Shown: positions 17,067 through 27,162, numbered from the stretch's first letter. The stretch is DNA of 36,023 nucleotides from Ilumatobacteraceae bacterium (GCA_017856815.1 JAFMEI010000004.1:1-36023), one strand, 5' to 3'. Numbers and translations are program-made. The notes: generated from the sequence alone by a model not told the origin.

Positions 17067-19367
17067 TTACGCCGATGCTGTGATGCCCTCTGTCTTGCGA
17101 CTCGAGTAGATGATCGAGGCGATCAGCACCACAAGTGCAGCACCAGCAATTGCATAGCGGGCACCGTTGTTGTCGGCAGTGGAGATGATCGCTGGGAGTA
17201 CCAACAGCGAAACAAGGTTCATTACCTTGATCAGCGGGTTGAGCGCGGGGCCGGCGGTGTCCTTGAATGGGTCTCCGACTGTGTCGCCAATAACGGCAGC
17301 CTTGTGGGCCTCAGAGCCCTTGCCGCCATGGTGACCATCTTCGATGTACTTCTTGGAGTTGTCCCATGCACCACCTGCGTTGCTGAGGTAGTTGGCCATG
17401 AGCTGGCCGGTGAGAATCACGGCTGCGAGGAATGCTCCAAGCGCCTTCCAGTCGATACCAAAGCCGATGATCACGGGAGTGAGAACTGCAAGCAGTGCCG
17501 GTGTCGCGAGTTCGCGCAACGACGCTGCAGTACAGATGTCAATCACGGGCGCATAGTCCGGCTTCTTGGTGCCGGCCATGATTCCACCATCAGCGAACTG
17601 ATTGCGTACTTCTTGCACCACGACGCCCGCGGTACGACTTACCGCACGAATCGCAAGTGCTGAGAAGAGGAACGGTACGGCGCCGCCGATGAGGAGTCCA
17701 ATGAACACCTTGGGATCGGCAACGTTGATCGCCAGCTCTGGCGCCTTGAAGACTCCGTCTTTCAAGTTGTCAGCAACTACACCGAGCTCTGCGCCAGCAG
17801 TTTCGATGAACGAGGCGAACAACGCAACCGCTGCGATCACTGCAGAGCCAATTGCAAAGCCCTTAGTTACTGCCTTGGTGGTGTTACCAACTGCATCGAG
17901 CGCAACCATGATCTTTTGTGGCTCGCCGTGGAACTCGCCCGACATTTCCGCAATTCCGGCGGCGTTGTCAGATACGGGGCCAAAGGTGTCCTCAGACACG
18001 ATTACACCGGTGGTGGCGAGCATGCCCATGCCGCAGAGTGCGACTAGGTAGAGCGAGAAGGTTAGGTTGCCGTCGCCGAGTGCAAGAGCAACACCGATTG
18101 CGACTGCAATTGAAACCACTGCGTACACCGAGCTTTCAAGACCAGCTGAGGTGCCTGAGAGCACCACGGTGGCCGGACCAGTTTCCGCGGATGCGGCGAT
18201 TTCCTGAACGGGCGAGAAGTGAGTGCCTGTGTAGTACTCGGTGAGGCGGCTCACGAGTTGTGCGAGCACCAAACCAATGGCCACTGCACCGAAGCACTTC
18301 CATCCAGCGTTCGCCTGGTCGTTACCCACATAAGTGAGCGCAAGGATCAGGGTTCCAATAAGGGTGAGAGATCCAGCCACAAGGAAGCCCTTGTTGATCG
18401 GGCGCAGAGCGTTGGTCTCGCCCTCTTTTGCTTTCACGGCAAACACGCCAGCGATTGATGCAACCACACCGATTGCGCGGGCTGCGAGCGGGAAGACAAG
18501 ACCAAGCGCCGGGTTGGCACCAATCGAGTTGAAAGCGGCAACACCGAGAATGATCGAGGCAACGAGTGTGACTTCGTAGGACTCGAAAAGGTCAGCGGCC
18601 ATACCGGCGCAGTCACCAACGTTGTCACCAACGTTGTCGGCGATGGTTGCCGGGTTACGCGGGTCGTCTTCTGGGATGCCAGCTTCAACCTTGCCCACGA
18701 GGTCTGCACCCACGTCAGCTGCCTTGGTGAAGATTCCACCACCAACGCGGAGGAACAGGGCGAGCAACGAACCACCAAAGCCGAATCCAACCAAGATCAC
18801 GCTTGATGTGTTCTGGAAGATCATGATGATCACGGTGGCGCCAAGAAGACCAAGGCCCACGGTGAACATGCCAGCGACACCGCCGGTGCGGAAAGCAACC
18901 GTGAGCGCGCGGGGCATGGAATTAGTGAGAGCGGCTGCTGCGGTGCGCACATTGCCGCGTGTGGCGAGTGTCATACCGATGTAGCCAGTGAGGCCAGAAG
19001 CAACACATCCAAGGACGAAAGCAACGGTGCGCCACAGTCCGGCTTGAGCAAAGTCAAGTGCTTCGGTGCCGTCTGGTTTTTTGATCGCAGTCGAAGTCAG
19101 AAAAACAATCGCAGCCAGTGGCACGAGAATGACCGCGATCGTCTTGAACTGACGCTTGAGGTAAGCCAAAGCACCCTCTTGAATCGCCGCGGCAATTTCC
19201 TTCATTTTCGGGGTTCCCTCATCGGCGGCCATTACGGACTTGACGAGGAAGAAGCCGACAGCAAGCGCAAGAAGGGCAGCGGCAACTGAGAGCAACAGAA
19301 CTGCCCACTCGCCTCCCTTCAATACGAACTCCTGGTAGCCACCTTCAGCAGCAAATATTGAAAGCAC
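17067..19367 (-). CDS. hppA: Membrane-bound proton-pumping pyrophosphatase, K+-independent type
   Basis: A 766-residue integral membrane protein with about 16 helices that hydrolyses pyrophosphate and pumps ions outwards. The pyrophosphate and magnesium site is visible as DVGADLVGKVEAGIPEDDPRN and DNVGDNVGDCAGMAADLFESY, with a further acidic site near GDTVGDPFKDTAGPALN. The diagnostic position after GNTT is Lys498, with Thr501 three residues on; in characterised enzymes lysine here replaces the potassium requirement, marking the K+-independent H+-pumping group. The start is GTG with GGAG about 9 nt upstream. Transcribed away from sdhC with a 150-nt shared gap. It would recover energy from pyrophosphate made in biosynthesis. 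Confidence 0.96.
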   Translation of the reverse strand: MLSIFAAEGGYQEFVLKGGEWAVLLLSVAAALLALAVGFFLVKSVMAADEGTPKMKEIAAAIQEGALAYLKRQFKTIAVILVPLAAIVFLTSTAIKKPDGTEALDFAQAGLWRTVAFVLGCVASGLTGYIGMTLATRGNVRTAAAALTNSMPRALTVAFRTGGVAGMFTVGLGLLGATVIIMIFQNTSSVILVGFGFGGSLLALFLRVGGGIFTKAADVGADLVGKVEAGIPEDDPRNPATIADNVGDNVGDCAGMAADLFESYEVTLVASIILGVAAFNSIGANPALGLVFPLAARAIGVVASIAGVFAVKAKEGETNALRPINKGFLVAGSLTLIGTLILALTYVGNDQANAGWKCFGAVAIGLVLAQLVSRLTEYYTGTHFSPVQEIAASAETGPATVVLSGTSAGLESSVYAVVSIAVAIGVALALGDGNLTFSLYLVALCGMGMLATTGVIVSEDTFGPVSDNAAGIAEMSGEFHGEPQKIMVALDAVGNTTKAVTKGFAIGSAVIAAVALFASFIETAGAELGVVADNLKDGVFKAPELAINVADPKVFIGLLIGGAVPFLFSALAIRAVSRTAGVVVQEVRNQFADGGIMAGTKKPDYAPVIDICTAASLRELATPALLAVLTPVIIGFGIDWKALGAFLAAVILTGQLMANYLSNAGGAWDNSKKYIEDGHHGGKGSEAHKAAVIGDTVGDPFKDTAGPALNPLIKVMNLVSLLVLPAIISTADNNGARYAIAGAALVVLIASIIYSSRKTEGITASA

Positions 19368-19517
19368 GGGGTTGTTCTCCGTTGTCTTAGGGGGTGTCGC
19401 CGAGCCGTTATCTCATTGGCACCCTGATGTGTAATCGGCTACGAGTGTAGGAAATCTGACACGCCCCGTACGAAATACCCGAACTTGGGCCTTTCCCCGC
19501 TACCGTCAATTCTTGCT
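19368..19517. promoter_or_regulatory. Divergent promoter region between hppA and sdhC
   Basis: 150 nt separate the two divergent genes. On the plus strand TACCGT at 19501-19506 lies 11 nt before the sdhC ATG and is the best -10 candidate. For hppA no single -10 stands out; GGAG shortly before its GTG is a ribosome-binding site. No obvious repeat was seen. Confidence 0.4.
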
Positions 19518-20276
19518 ATGGCACAAGTCTTGAACAGCCGCGGACCCGTAACGGGCACCGCCACAAGGGCAAAGAAGCGCCGTCCATTCCTTTTGGACCT
19601 CTATTCCACGGCAGTGGGAAAGAAGTACGTGATGGCAATCACGGGCATTGGAATGATGGGCTTTGTCCTTTTCCACATGATCGGCAACCTGAAGATGTAT
19701 CAGGGTGCGGACGACCTCAATAAGTACGCGGAGTTTCTAAAGAAGCTTCTCTATCCGCTGGCACCCAAAGAAGCGGTGCTTTGGATTTTGCGCGGTGGGC
19801 TCATCACGATGCTCGTACTGCATCTGCATGCTGCATTGACACTCACCCGACTCAATCGTCATGCGCGCCCTGTTAAGTACCAGAGCGCACGTGATTATCA
19901 AGTGGCAAGTTTCGCAAGTCGTTCAATGCGGTTGTCGGGCTTGGTGGTCATAGCGTTCCTCGTGTGGCATCTTTTGGATCTCACCTTTGGTGCGGTGAAC
20001 ACCGTTGGCGCAGATGGTGAATTTGTTCGTGCAGAGGTTTACGACAACGTGGTTCGTAGCTTTGACCGACCAGTCGTTGCGGTGTTCTACATCATCGCCA
20101 ACGTGTTGCTTGGAATCCATTTATTCCACGGTTCGTGGAGCATCTTCCAGTCGCTTGGTTGGAACAATCCACGTTTTAACAAGTGGCGTCGCGCATTCGC
20201 TGGTGGCTTTGCCACCGTGGTTGTCGTTGGCAATATCTCGTTCCCCGTTGCCGTTATGGCAGGAATCGTCGGCTGA
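19518..20276 (+). CDS. sdhC: Succinate dehydrogenase cytochrome b subunit
   Basis: A 252-residue single membrane anchor of the b558 type (one polypeptide with five helices carrying the heme, no SdhD). [27 protein letters not shown] is split across the first helix and its heme-ligand His; further His residues in [18 protein letters not shown] and GIHLFHGSW lie in later helices where the b-heme ligands are expected. The ATG at 19518 is chosen over an in-frame start at 19485, whose extra residues look unrelated to the family. It heads sdhCAB, 17 nt before sdhA. Confidence 0.93.
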   Translation: MAQVLNSRGPVTGTATRAKKRRPFLLDLYSTAVGKKYVMAITGIGMMGFVLFHMIGNLKMYQGADDLNKYAEFLKKLLYPLAPKEAVLWILRGGLITMLVLHLHAALTLTRLNRHARPVKYQSARDYQVASFASRSMRLSGLVVIAFLVWHLLDLTFGAVNTVGADGEFVRAEVYDNVVRSFDRPVVAVFYIIANVLLGIHLFHGSWSIFQSLGWNNPRFNKWRRAFAGGFATVVVVGNISFPVAVMAGIVG

Positions 20277-20293
20277 GGAAGAAGGAAACAGAA

Positions 20294-22222
20294 ATGACCA
20301 CTGACTCAAGACTCAACTCAAAGGCTCCACAAGGTGCAATTGAAGACAAATGGAACAACTACAAAGCTGACGTAAAGCTTGTTAACCCGAACAACAAGCG
20401 CAAGTTCAAAGTGATTGTTGTCGGCACTGGACTCGCTGGTGCAAGCGCTGCCGCCACGCTTGCGGAACTCGGGTATCAAGTTGATGCGTTTACGTTCCAC
20501 GATTCACCACGCCGTGCACACTCGATCGCAGCTCAAGGTGGCATAAATGCCGCCAAGAACTATCGCGGCGATGGTGACTCCGTTCATCGGCTCTTCTACG
20601 ACACCGTAAAAGGCGGCGACTTCCGCTCACGTGAAAGCAACGTGCATCGTCTCGCCGAGGTTTCAGTGAACATCATCGACCAGATGGTTGCCCAAGGTGT
20701 TCCTTTTGCCCGCGAATACGGTGGTCTTTTGGACAACCGTTCGTTCGGTGGCGCCCAGGTCAGCCGTACTTTTTACGCCCGCGGTCAGACTGGCCAGCAA
20801 CTTCTGCTTGGTGCCTACCAGCAGTTGGCGCGCCAGATCGGTCTTGGTGGCGTTCGCTTGTTTAACCGCACAGAACTAGTTGATGTGGTTGTGATCGATG
20901 GTCGGGCCTCGGGCATCGTGGTGCGCGATCTGATGACCGGTGAGATTTCCTCTCATTCGGCGCACGCAGTTGTGCTGGCCACTGGTGGCTACGGCAACGT
21001 GTTCTTCCTCAGTACCAATGCGATGGCTTGCAACGTGACCGCCACTTGGCGTGCGCACCGCAAGGGCGCATTCTTTGCCAACCCGTGTTACACACAGATT
21101 CACCCCACTTGTATTCCACAAAGTGATGAGTCGCAGTCCAAGTTGACCCTCATGTCCGAGTCGCTTCGTAACGACGGTCGCGTGTGGGTGCCGAAAAAGC
21201 AGAACGAGACACGTCCGATTGATCAGATCCCTGAAGAAGATCGTGACTACTACCTCGAACGGCTCTATCCATCGTTTGGCAACCTCGCGCCACGTGACAT
21301 CTCATCGCGTGCGGCAAAGCGTGCCGTTGACGATGGTCGTGGCGTCGGGCCGCTGAAGAACGGTGTGTATCTGGACTTCTCAGACTCGATCAATCGCCTC
21401 GGCAAGGATGTAGTTGCCGAGCGTTATGGAAACTTGTTCGAGATGTATGAGCGCATCGCTGGAGAGAATCCTTACGAAGTGCCCATGCGCATCTATCCGG
21501 CGTCGCACTACACAATGGGCGGCCTCTGGGTTGACTACGAGTTGATGACCACCATTCCTGGTTTGTATGCAGCGGGCGAAGCGAACTTCTCCGACCACGG
21601 CGCAAACCGACTCGGAGCTTCCGCTTTGATGCAAGGTCTTGCAGATGGCTACTTCGTATTGCCGTACACAATTGGTAATTACTTGGCTCCGATGCTCAAC
21701 CAAGGCACTCCAGACACCAATCATCCGGAGTTCAAGAAAGCCGAAGAGGATGCTCGCAATCGTTTCCAGGGCTATCTGAACATCAAGGGCTCACGGTCAC
21801 CTGACTGGTTCCACCGCAAGTTCGGAAAGATCATCTGGGACTACTGCGGAATGGAACGCACCGCTGAAGGTCTGCAAAAAGCCCTTAGCGATCTAGAGCC
21901 GCTGTATGAGGAGTTCAAGACCGACCTTCGCGTAACCGGTGACGGGGAATCGATGAACCAAACCCTTGAAAAGGCCGGCCGCGTCGACGACTTCATCCAG
22001 CTTGGAATGCTGATGTGTCGCGACGCATTGGAACGCAACGAAAGCTGCGGCGGTCATTTCCGTGCCGAGTATCAGACCGATGACGGCGAAGCACAGCGCG
22101 ACGACGACAACTTCTGTCACGTGGCGGCTTGGGAATGGACCGGTGACCCGATGAAGGCGATCCGCAATGTCGAAGACCTGAATTACGAAACAGTCCACCT
22201 CGCAACGAGGAGCTACAAGTGA
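20294..22222 (+). CDS. sdhA: Succinate dehydrogenase flavoprotein subunit
   Basis: A 642-residue FAD subunit of complex II, oxidising succinate to fumarate. The dinucleotide fold is [12 protein letters not shown] at about 42-53, and [12 protein letters not shown] gives the histidine (His76) for covalent FAD attachment. [21 protein letters not shown] and [15 protein letters not shown] are substrate and FAD motifs of the type found with b558 SdhC. ATG at 20294 follows GAGGAAGAAGGA; the longer frame to 20183 lies within sdhC and is rejected. Its stop overlaps the sdhB GTG by 4 nt. Confidence 0.97.
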   Translation: MTTDSRLNSKAPQGAIEDKWNNYKADVKLVNPNNKRKFKVIVVGTGLAGASAAATLAELGYQVDAFTFHDSPRRAHSIAAQGGINAAKNYRGDGDSVHRLFYDTVKGGDFRSRESNVHRLAEVSVNIIDQMVAQGVPFAREYGGLLDNRSFGGAQVSRTFYARGQTGQQLLLGAYQQLARQIGLGGVRLFNRTELVDVVVIDGRASGIVVRDLMTGEISSHSAHAVVLATGGYGNVFFLSTNAMACNVTATWRAHRKGAFFANPCYTQIHPTCIPQSDESQSKLTLMSESLRNDGRVWVPKKQNETRPIDQIPEEDRDYYLERLYPSFGNLAPRDISSRAAKRAVDDGRGVGPLKNGVYLDFSDSINRLGKDVVAERYGNLFEMYERIAGENPYEVPMRIYPASHYTMGGLWVDYELMTTIPGLYAAGEANFSDHGANRLGASALMQGLADGYFVLPYTIGNYLAPMLNQGTPDTNHPEFKKAEEDARNRFQGYLNIKGSRSPDWFHRKFGKIIWDYCGMERTAEGLQKALSDLEPLYEEFKTDLRVTGDGESMNQTLEKAGRVDDFIQLGMLMCRDALERNESCGGHFRAEYQTDDGEAQRDDDNFCHVAAWEWTGDPMKAIRNVEDLNYETVHLATRSYK

Positions 22223-22998
22223 GCAATCATCTAAATGACATCACACTGAAAATTTGGCGCCAAGCTGGTCCAAACGAACGCGGTCGCTTTGAGACATATC
22301 TGATTGATCAGATAAGCGATGAAGCGTCGTTCCTGGAAATGCTTGACATTTTGAATGAGCGTCTAATCACTGAGGGTCGTGAGCCTGTCACATTCGACCA
22401 CGACTGCCGTGAAGGCATTTGCGGAACCTGTTCATTGATGATCAACGGCCAAGCACATGGCCCGCAAAAGTCAACCGCCACCTGCCAGTTGCACATGCGC
22501 AAGTTTCAAAGTGGTGACCAGATTGTGATCGAGCCTTGGAGGGCGTCTGCTTTTCCAATCATCAAGGACTTGATGGTTAATCGCTCGGCTTTCGACCGCA
22601 TCATTGAAGCTGGTGGTTTCATCACCGCTCCAACCGGTGGAGCGCCAGATGCGAACCTCATTCCAATTCCGAAGCCCGTCTCTGACGCCGCCATGGACTC
22701 CGCCGAGTGCATCGGTTGCGGTGCGTGTGTTGCTGCTTGCCCCAACGGTGCGGCAAATCTTTTCACTGCCGCGAAGATCTCTCACCTCAACTTGCTTCCG
22801 CAGGGACAGGCCGAGCGTTACTCGCGCGTTGAAGCGATGGTTGAAACCATGGACGATTACTTCGGATCTTGCACCAATCACGGTGAGTGTGAAGCTGCGT
22901 GCCCGAAGTCAATCTCTATCGATGTCATTGCTCTGATGAACAAGGACTATCGCAAGGCGAAGTTCAAAAACCGCAAAACTTCTGCACGCGCTGACTGA
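22219..22998 (+). CDS. sdhB: Succinate dehydrogenase iron-sulfur subunit
   Basis: A 259-residue electron-transfer subunit of complex II. The plant-type 2Fe-2S site is visible in [19 protein letters not shown] with a later Cys in STATCQ. The 4Fe-4S and 3Fe-4S sites are [15 protein letters not shown] and [18 protein letters not shown] start in a GTGA overlap with sdhA. It ends 9 nt before the stop of the convergent GH2 gene; a TGCGC-TCA-GCGCA inverted repeat at 23003-23015 lies across that junction. Confidence 0.97.
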   Translation: MSNHLNDITLKIWRQAGPNERGRFETYLIDQISDEASFLEMLDILNERLITEGREPVTFDHDCREGICGTCSLMINGQAHGPQKSTATCQLHMRKFQSGDQIVIEPWRASAFPIIKDLMVNRSAFDRIIEAGGFITAPTGGAPDANLIPIPKPVSDAAMDSAECIGCGACVAACPNGAANLFTAAKISHLNLLPQGQAERYSRVEAMVETMDDYFGSCTNHGECEAACPKSISIDVIALMNKDYRKAKFKNRKTSARAD

Positions 22999-23002
22999 TC
23001 TT

Positions 23003-23015
23003 TGCGCTCAGCGCA
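23003..23015. terminator. Possible hairpin between sdhB and the GH2-like gene
   Basis: TGCGC-TCA-GCGCA gives a 5-bp stem in the junction of the convergent genes, overlapping the end of the GH2-like gene. There is no T-tract on the sdhB side beyond a single TTT before the stem, so termination is only possible. Confidence 0.25.
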
Positions 23016-25074
23016 CAACAAATTCGTAGCTGTTCCGCACATCCATGCCAGCACCGTTGAGGTGCAGATCTAGTCGCGCATCACCAGCGGTAGAAATAAC
23101 TAGAGCAATTGAACCAACTTTTGCGCATACATCTGCCTCTACCGGGCCTTCCCACGCCCAAGAACGAGTGCCGCTGGACCAGGTGAGAGTGGCAGTAACC
23201 GTGGCTTCAGTGATTGCATCAGGTAGGTCACTGACCACGTGAATGTCCGTAACAAACTCGGCACCAAGGGCATGCTCACTTGGTACCTCTGCCGTGACGA
23301 TCACCTCGGCACAAGCAGCCCGAACTACCTCAACTGCGCGTTTTGGCACACGGCTGTGGTCATAGATGCCGTATCCAATGCAGGGCTGTGCATCGGCCAG
23401 CATGAGGAAACAGAATCCGCCATTTGGTGAATATTTGATCCTGCGTAGTGCCTCAATGTGATGCTTTAAAAGTTCCGCTTGGTACTCCTGAGTGGCGGTC
23501 GCCCACGACGCGTAGTTGGGGTGTTCCGAAGCTGGTACGAAGCGCTCGAATGCATCACGCTGCATTCCAAAGCGTTCTGAAACAGTGTCCCAATCAAGCT
23601 GTGGCCACGACTTGATGTCAATAAATGCGGCGTCGCTTGGCGCTGATTGGGCTCCGAATCCGGAGACAAACTTGGTCAACTTGGGCAGACGCTCAGCGAG
23701 TGCGTTGATGTCTCGATAACTGCCGTGGCGCCAACCAAAGCTCGCGTTCATATCGGTGCCGTCGAGCTTCGGAAAGTGTGGCAAAACACCAGAGTGGGCA
23801 GTGACGGGACGCGAATCATCAGCGTCACTCAATGCTTTGCGCACCCACGCATCAAGCACGCTGCGGGTCCACGTAGGGAGTTGTTGGTGCAATGGGTCTG
23901 GTTGGGTTGGCTGGTTGTGAGCGCACCAAAGAACGATTGACGGGTGATGGGCGAGTTGGTCCACCATCGCGCGGGCTTGGCGCACCGCTTGGCGCCGAAC
24001 ACTGCGCGCATACGCCCCATAGAGCGGCACGTCCTGCCACACGAGCATTCCAGCGGCATCGGCGGCATCGTAGAACTCCGGCCTCGCCACGTGCGCTAGC
24101 GGTCGCACCAAATTCATTCCGAGTTCGCGCGCGAGTGCGACATCGTTAGCGATCATCTCAGGGCTGCAGTCAGCCATCCGCAGTGCAGTGGGCCCAACTG
24201 CGATACCACGTGTGTACAGGCGTTCACCATTAATTGTGAAGATCCAATTGTCGTGTGCCACTTGGCGCAGTCCTGTGCGGCGCGAAACCGAATCACTGGC
24301 AACACCGTCCACCTGCACTTCAACTGCAATATCGGTGAGAGCGGCTTCACCTAGTTGCCATGGCCACCAAAGACGCGGATTGTCAATATCAATTGCCCAG
24401 TCGAGGGAGTTCGAGCCAGCGGCGAGTGTGTGTTCATCTGCACGGACCAGAACGCCGTCAACGAAAGTTCTTACCAACGCGCCACGTGAAGCAAGTGAGT
24501 CGAGCTCAGCATGAAGACGCACGTGCGCCCGTGACTCACTTGCGTCTCTGCACAACACACGAAGGTTTGCGATTCGAACTGGACCCGTAGAGAAGAGTTC
24601 AACCCCGCGCCACAACCCGCCCATATTCCACAGCGGATCCAAGAAGTCGTTTTGGTCAAAGATGCCTGTGACATTGCGTTTTGATTTCTTGTCACTCGCA
24701 CGTGGTGATGAAACTTCGACTGCGAGCACGTGGTCAGTTGCGAGTCTGCAGAGATCGGTGACATCAAAGGAATGCTCGACGAAGTAACCCTCCGGGTCAC
24801 CGAGGTAAGCGCCATCAAGCCACGCATCACCCTGGTAGTAAATGCCATCGAACTTGATCCAGCGACGCTCGCCACTCAGCGGTTCGGACGCATTGAAGTG
24901 GTGGCGATAGAGAACTGGGCCGTTGGAGTCGGCAAACTCAGGATGTGAACGCCAGTGACCCGGCACATCAATATTCGGCCAACCAGAATCGTCGACCTCA
25001 AGGCCAACGCCGGAGCGTCGCAGATGGTCGTCGGCAATTCGTGCCTTCCAGCGACCATTAAGTGTCATTCTCAT
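23008..25074 (-). CDS. GH2-fold protein lacking both catalytic glutamates (candidate pseudoenzyme)
   Basis: A 688-residue protein with the full GH2 architecture: a sugar-binding jelly roll (LNGRW start, VPGHW, YYQGDAWLDG, GGLWRGVELF), an immunoglobulin-like domain ending near LWWPW, a TIM barrel (TRGIAVGPTALR, GMNLVRPLAHV, GMLVWQDVPLYGA) and a beta-rich tail. In active GH2 enzymes the acid/base is the Glu after Asn in HPSI.LWC..NE; here it is Gln388 (LWCAHNQ, codon CAG). The nucleophile in SEFG.QS is Gly472 (VSGFGAQS, codon GGA). Each differs from a Glu codon by one base. The frame is intact with no signal peptide, so it may bind rather than cleave glycans. The start could be the ATG at 25068, which has a better spaced AGGA. 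Confidence 0.88.
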   Translation of the reverse strand: MRMTLNGRWKARIADDHLRRSGVGLEVDDSGWPNIDVPGHWRSHPEFADSNGPVLYRHHFNASEPLSGERRWIKFDGIYYQGDAWLDGAYLGDPEGYFVEHSFDVTDLCRLATDHVLAVEVSSPRASDKKSKRNVTGIFDQNDFLDPLWNMGGLWRGVELFSTGPVRIANLRVLCRDASESRAHVRLHAELDSLASRGALVRTFVDGVLVRADEHTLAAGSNSLDWAIDIDNPRLWWPWQLGEAALTDIAVEVQVDGVASDSVSRRTGLRQVAHDNWIFTINGERLYTRGIAVGPTALRMADCSPEMIANDVALARELGMNLVRPLAHVARPEFYDAADAAGMLVWQDVPLYGAYARSVRRQAVRQARAMVDQLAHHPSIVLWCAHNQPTQPDPLHQQLPTWTRSVLDAWVRKALSDADDSRPVTAHSGVLPHFPKLDGTDMNASFGWRHGSYRDINALAERLPKLTKFVSGFGAQSAPSDAAFIDIKSWPQLDWDTVSERFGMQRDAFERFVPASEHPNYASWATATQEYQAELLKHHIEALRRIKYSPNGGFCFLMLADAQPCIGYGIYDHSRVPKRAVEVVRAACAEVIVTAEVPSEHALGAEFVTDIHVVSDLPDAITEATVTATLTWSSGTRSWAWEGPVEADVCAKVGSIALVISTAGDARLDLHLNGAGMDVRNSYEFVVR

Positions 25075-25098
25075 GTCCTAAGAAGGGTACTAAGCCTG

Positions 25099-25104
25099 TA
25101 AGTT
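25099..25104 (+). promoter_or_regulatory. Leaderless -10 box for the MoxR-like gene
   Basis: TAAGTT lies 6 nt before the ATG at 25111 in the 36-nt gap divergent from the GH2-like gene. No Shine-Dalgarno sequence lies between them. Confidence 0.5.
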
Positions 25105-25110
25105 TCTCAA

Positions 25111-26574
25111 ATGAGCGCACAGAGATTCATGGCCGGCGACGAAGCACCCGAGGTCCCAAGTGATCTCCCACGCACTCTTGGCGCGTTACGAGCTAGCGGG
25201 TGGGTTTCACGGCCAGTCAAAGAGGAAATCCGTACTAATGCGGTTGCCCGAATTGCTGCCGGTGAACCCTTGTTCGCGGGTGTTCTTGGCTACGAAGACA
25301 CAGTTATGCCGCAACTAGAGAATGCTCTCATCGCCGGCCACGACGTGGTGTTCCTTGGAGAGCGTGGCCAGGCCAAAACCAGGATGATTCGCTCCTTGGT
25401 GGGTCTGCTTGATGAGTGGATGCCGATCATCGCTGGCAGCGAGATCAACGACGATCCATACAATCCAGTTTCGCGGTATGCGTTGAACCAGATTGCAGAG
25501 CACGGCGAGAACACCGCGATCGATTGGGTGCATTGCACCAAGCGTTACGGCGAAAAACTCGCTACCCCAGATACCGCAATCGCTGACCTCATTGGGGAAG
25601 TGGATCCAATCAAAGTTGCCGAGGGTCGTTATCTCTCTGACGAACTCACGTTGCACTACGGGCTCGTACCGAGGACCAACCGAGGCATTTTTGCGATCAA
25701 CGAACTTCCAGACCTCGCCGAACGCATTCAAGTTGGCCTACTGAATGTTCTTGAAGAACGCGATGTGCAAATCCGGGGTTACAAGATCCGATTGCCACTC
25801 GATGTGATTTTGATGGCTTCGGCCAACCCCGAGGACTACACAAATCGTGGTCGTCTGATCACTCCGCTTAAGGATCGTTTTGGCAGCCAGATCCGCACTC
25901 ACTACCCACTTGAAGTTGCTACTGAGATTGGAATCATGCGCCAAGAGGCCCGTGAGTTGTCAATTGGCAGTGTCAAGGTGCACATGCCTGAGTACATGGA
26001 AGAAGTGATCGCTACCTTCAGCCAACTCGCGCGCCAAAGCAGTCACGTAAACCAGCGCAGCGGCGTTTCTGTGCGTCTCTCAGTGAGTAACTATGAAGTT
26101 CTTGGCGCAAATGCAGTTCGTCGTGCATTGCGGTTAGGTGAAAACGAAGTCACGCCGCGAATCTGCGACCTCGATTCACTGGCGGCTTCAAGTAGCGGAA
26201 AGATCGAAGTTGAGTCGCTTGATGATCGTGGCGGTGACTCTGTGCTCGAGCAGATTGTGCGAGCTGCGTGTCTTCAAGTGTTCAAATTGCGGGTGGATCA
26301 GACCACCTTGCCCGAAGTGGTAGCTGCGTTCGAAGAAGGCACGATTGCCCACACTGGCGAGGAAGTTTCATCTGCGGAACTGGCAAAACTGGTTGAGCAA
26401 GTTCCTGCATTGCGCACTGCCGTCACCAATCTCACAGCTGGAGTTGAGTCCCCTTCAGCTGTCGCGGCAGCCGTGGAGTTCATCCTTGAAGGTCTTCATC
26501 TTTCTAAGCGTCTGAACAAGGATGCGCTTGGAACGAATGCGACTTATCGGGGCAAGGCGCGACCCGCCACCTGA
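25111..26574 (+). CDS. MoxR/ChlI-like AAA+ ATPase
   Basis: A 487-residue cytosolic AAA+ ATPase related to magnesium-chelatase I subunits and MoxR chaperones. Walker A GERGQAKT is at 83-90, the Walker B segment is GIFAINELPDL, and sensor 1 and the arginine finger region follow as ASANPEDYTNRGR and PLKDRFG. Walker B has Asn before the catalytic Glu, which I recall as normal for this subfamily. The family typically works with a VWA-domain partner to remodel or insert a cofactor into targets; the partner here is the gene at 27163, on the same strand but separated by a reverse-oriented cyclase gene. The client protein is unknown. Confidence 0.9.
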   Translation: MSAQRFMAGDEAPEVPSDLPRTLGALRASGWVSRPVKEEIRTNAVARIAAGEPLFAGVLGYEDTVMPQLENALIAGHDVVFLGERGQAKTRMIRSLVGLLDEWMPIIAGSEINDDPYNPVSRYALNQIAEHGENTAIDWVHCTKRYGEKLATPDTAIADLIGEVDPIKVAEGRYLSDELTLHYGLVPRTNRGIFAINELPDLAERIQVGLLNVLEERDVQIRGYKIRLPLDVILMASANPEDYTNRGRLITPLKDRFGSQIRTHYPLEVATEIGIMRQEARELSIGSVKVHMPEYMEEVIATFSQLARQSSHVNQRSGVSVRLSVSNYEVLGANAVRRALRLGENEVTPRICDLDSLAASSSGKIEVESLDDRGGDSVLEQIVRAACLQVFKLRVDQTTLPEVVAAFEEGTIAHTGEEVSSAELAKLVEQVPALRTAVTNLTAGVESPSAVAAAVEFILEGLHLSKRLNKDALGTNATYRGKARPAT

Positions 26575-26577
26575 ATC

Positions 26578-27129
26578 TCAGAGTGCAAACGGCGTGCGAG
26601 TCCAAAGCTCGCCAGTGTCGTTTCGTGACACCGAATGCGGGTCGCCGCTGAGAGCCACAACCTGAATCGGCTCTGGGAACCCGCGGAGATCTAACTCCGA
26701 ATGTGGCTGCGCAGAGACCCCGCCTGGAAGGTCAACGGCCTGTTCTGCGGGGAGTAGGACTTCATCGCGACCCGCTGCATCACATATGCGCGCGGCCAGA
26801 TTGACTGTGGTGCCGATGTAGTCGTCGCCCTCGAATAGAAGGGCATAGCCAGTAGAGATACCAGCGCGCATGCTGAGCGGCTCACAGGCTGCTGTGGCGC
26901 GGCGCTGGAGCTCAAGGGAAAAGACCACGGCGTCGTTGTGGTCCATGGCCACCACCATGCAGCCATCGCCGAGCCATTTGGCGATTCTGACCCCGCGATC
27001 GCTGGCCACCTCGCGCGCAACCGCCCGAAACGCTGAAAGGACATCGCCTGCGGCAAGGTCGCCTTTCTCTTCTGCGTATCTGGTGAAACCCGAAAGGTCG
27101 ACGAAAACGAATGTTCTGGGGACGCGCAT
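26578..27129 (-). CDS. Class III adenylate/guanylate cyclase, catalytic domain only
   Basis: A 183-residue standalone cyclase homology domain. The metal-binding aspartates are Asp11 (FVDLSGFT) and Asp55 (KWLGDG), the purine-recognition pair is Lys51 and Asp103, and the transition-state pair is Asn110 and Arg114 in VNLAARICDAA. Spacing between these six residues is the same as I recall for mycobacterial Rv1625c, so activity is likely and Lys/Asp favours ATP. There is no receptor, HAMP or membrane segment, so regulation must come from partners. It sits on the minus strand between moxR and vwa, ending 3 nt after the moxR stop and starting 33 nt from the vwa ATG. Confidence 0.92.
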   Translation of the reverse strand: MRVPRTFVFVDLSGFTRYAEEKGDLAAGDVLSAFRAVAREVASDRGVRIAKWLGDGCMVVAMDHNDAVVFSLELQRRATAACEPLSMRAGISTGYALLFEGDDYIGTTVNLAARICDAAGRDEVLLPAEQAVDLPGGVSAQPHSELDLRGFPEPIQVVALSGDPHSVSRNDTGELWTRTPFAL

Positions 27130-27162
27130 GTCCCCTTAAGGCTACGGCAGTAGCGTGCGGGT
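27130..27162. promoter_or_regulatory. 33-nt divergent promoter of the cyclase and VWA genes
   Basis: On the plus strand TAGCGT (27151-27156) lies 6 nt before the VWA ATG, a leaderless -10 arrangement. On the minus strand TAGCCT lies 9 nt before the cyclase ATG, with AAGGGG close to the start. The two boxes share this very short gap, so the two promoters probably interfere or are co-regulated. Confidence 0.45.

Noticed and set aside
17602-18051. 149-codon open frame on the plus strand inside hppA
   Set aside because: It is antisense to the well-conserved pyrophosphatase and has no recognisable motif; long antisense frames are common opposite such genes.
20183-20293. N-terminal extension of sdhA
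   Set aside because: Overlaps sdhC and is Arg/Cys/Trp-rich; the ATG at 20294 has a good ribosome-binding site.
23008-25074. GH2-like gene as a frameshifted pseudogene
   Set aside because: The frame is continuous over 688 codons and all domains are present; only the two catalytic positions differ.
25111-26574. Asn in place of Asp in the MoxR Walker B motif as a defect
   Set aside because: As far as I recall, this INEL form is usual in this ATPase subfamily, and the catalytic Glu is present.
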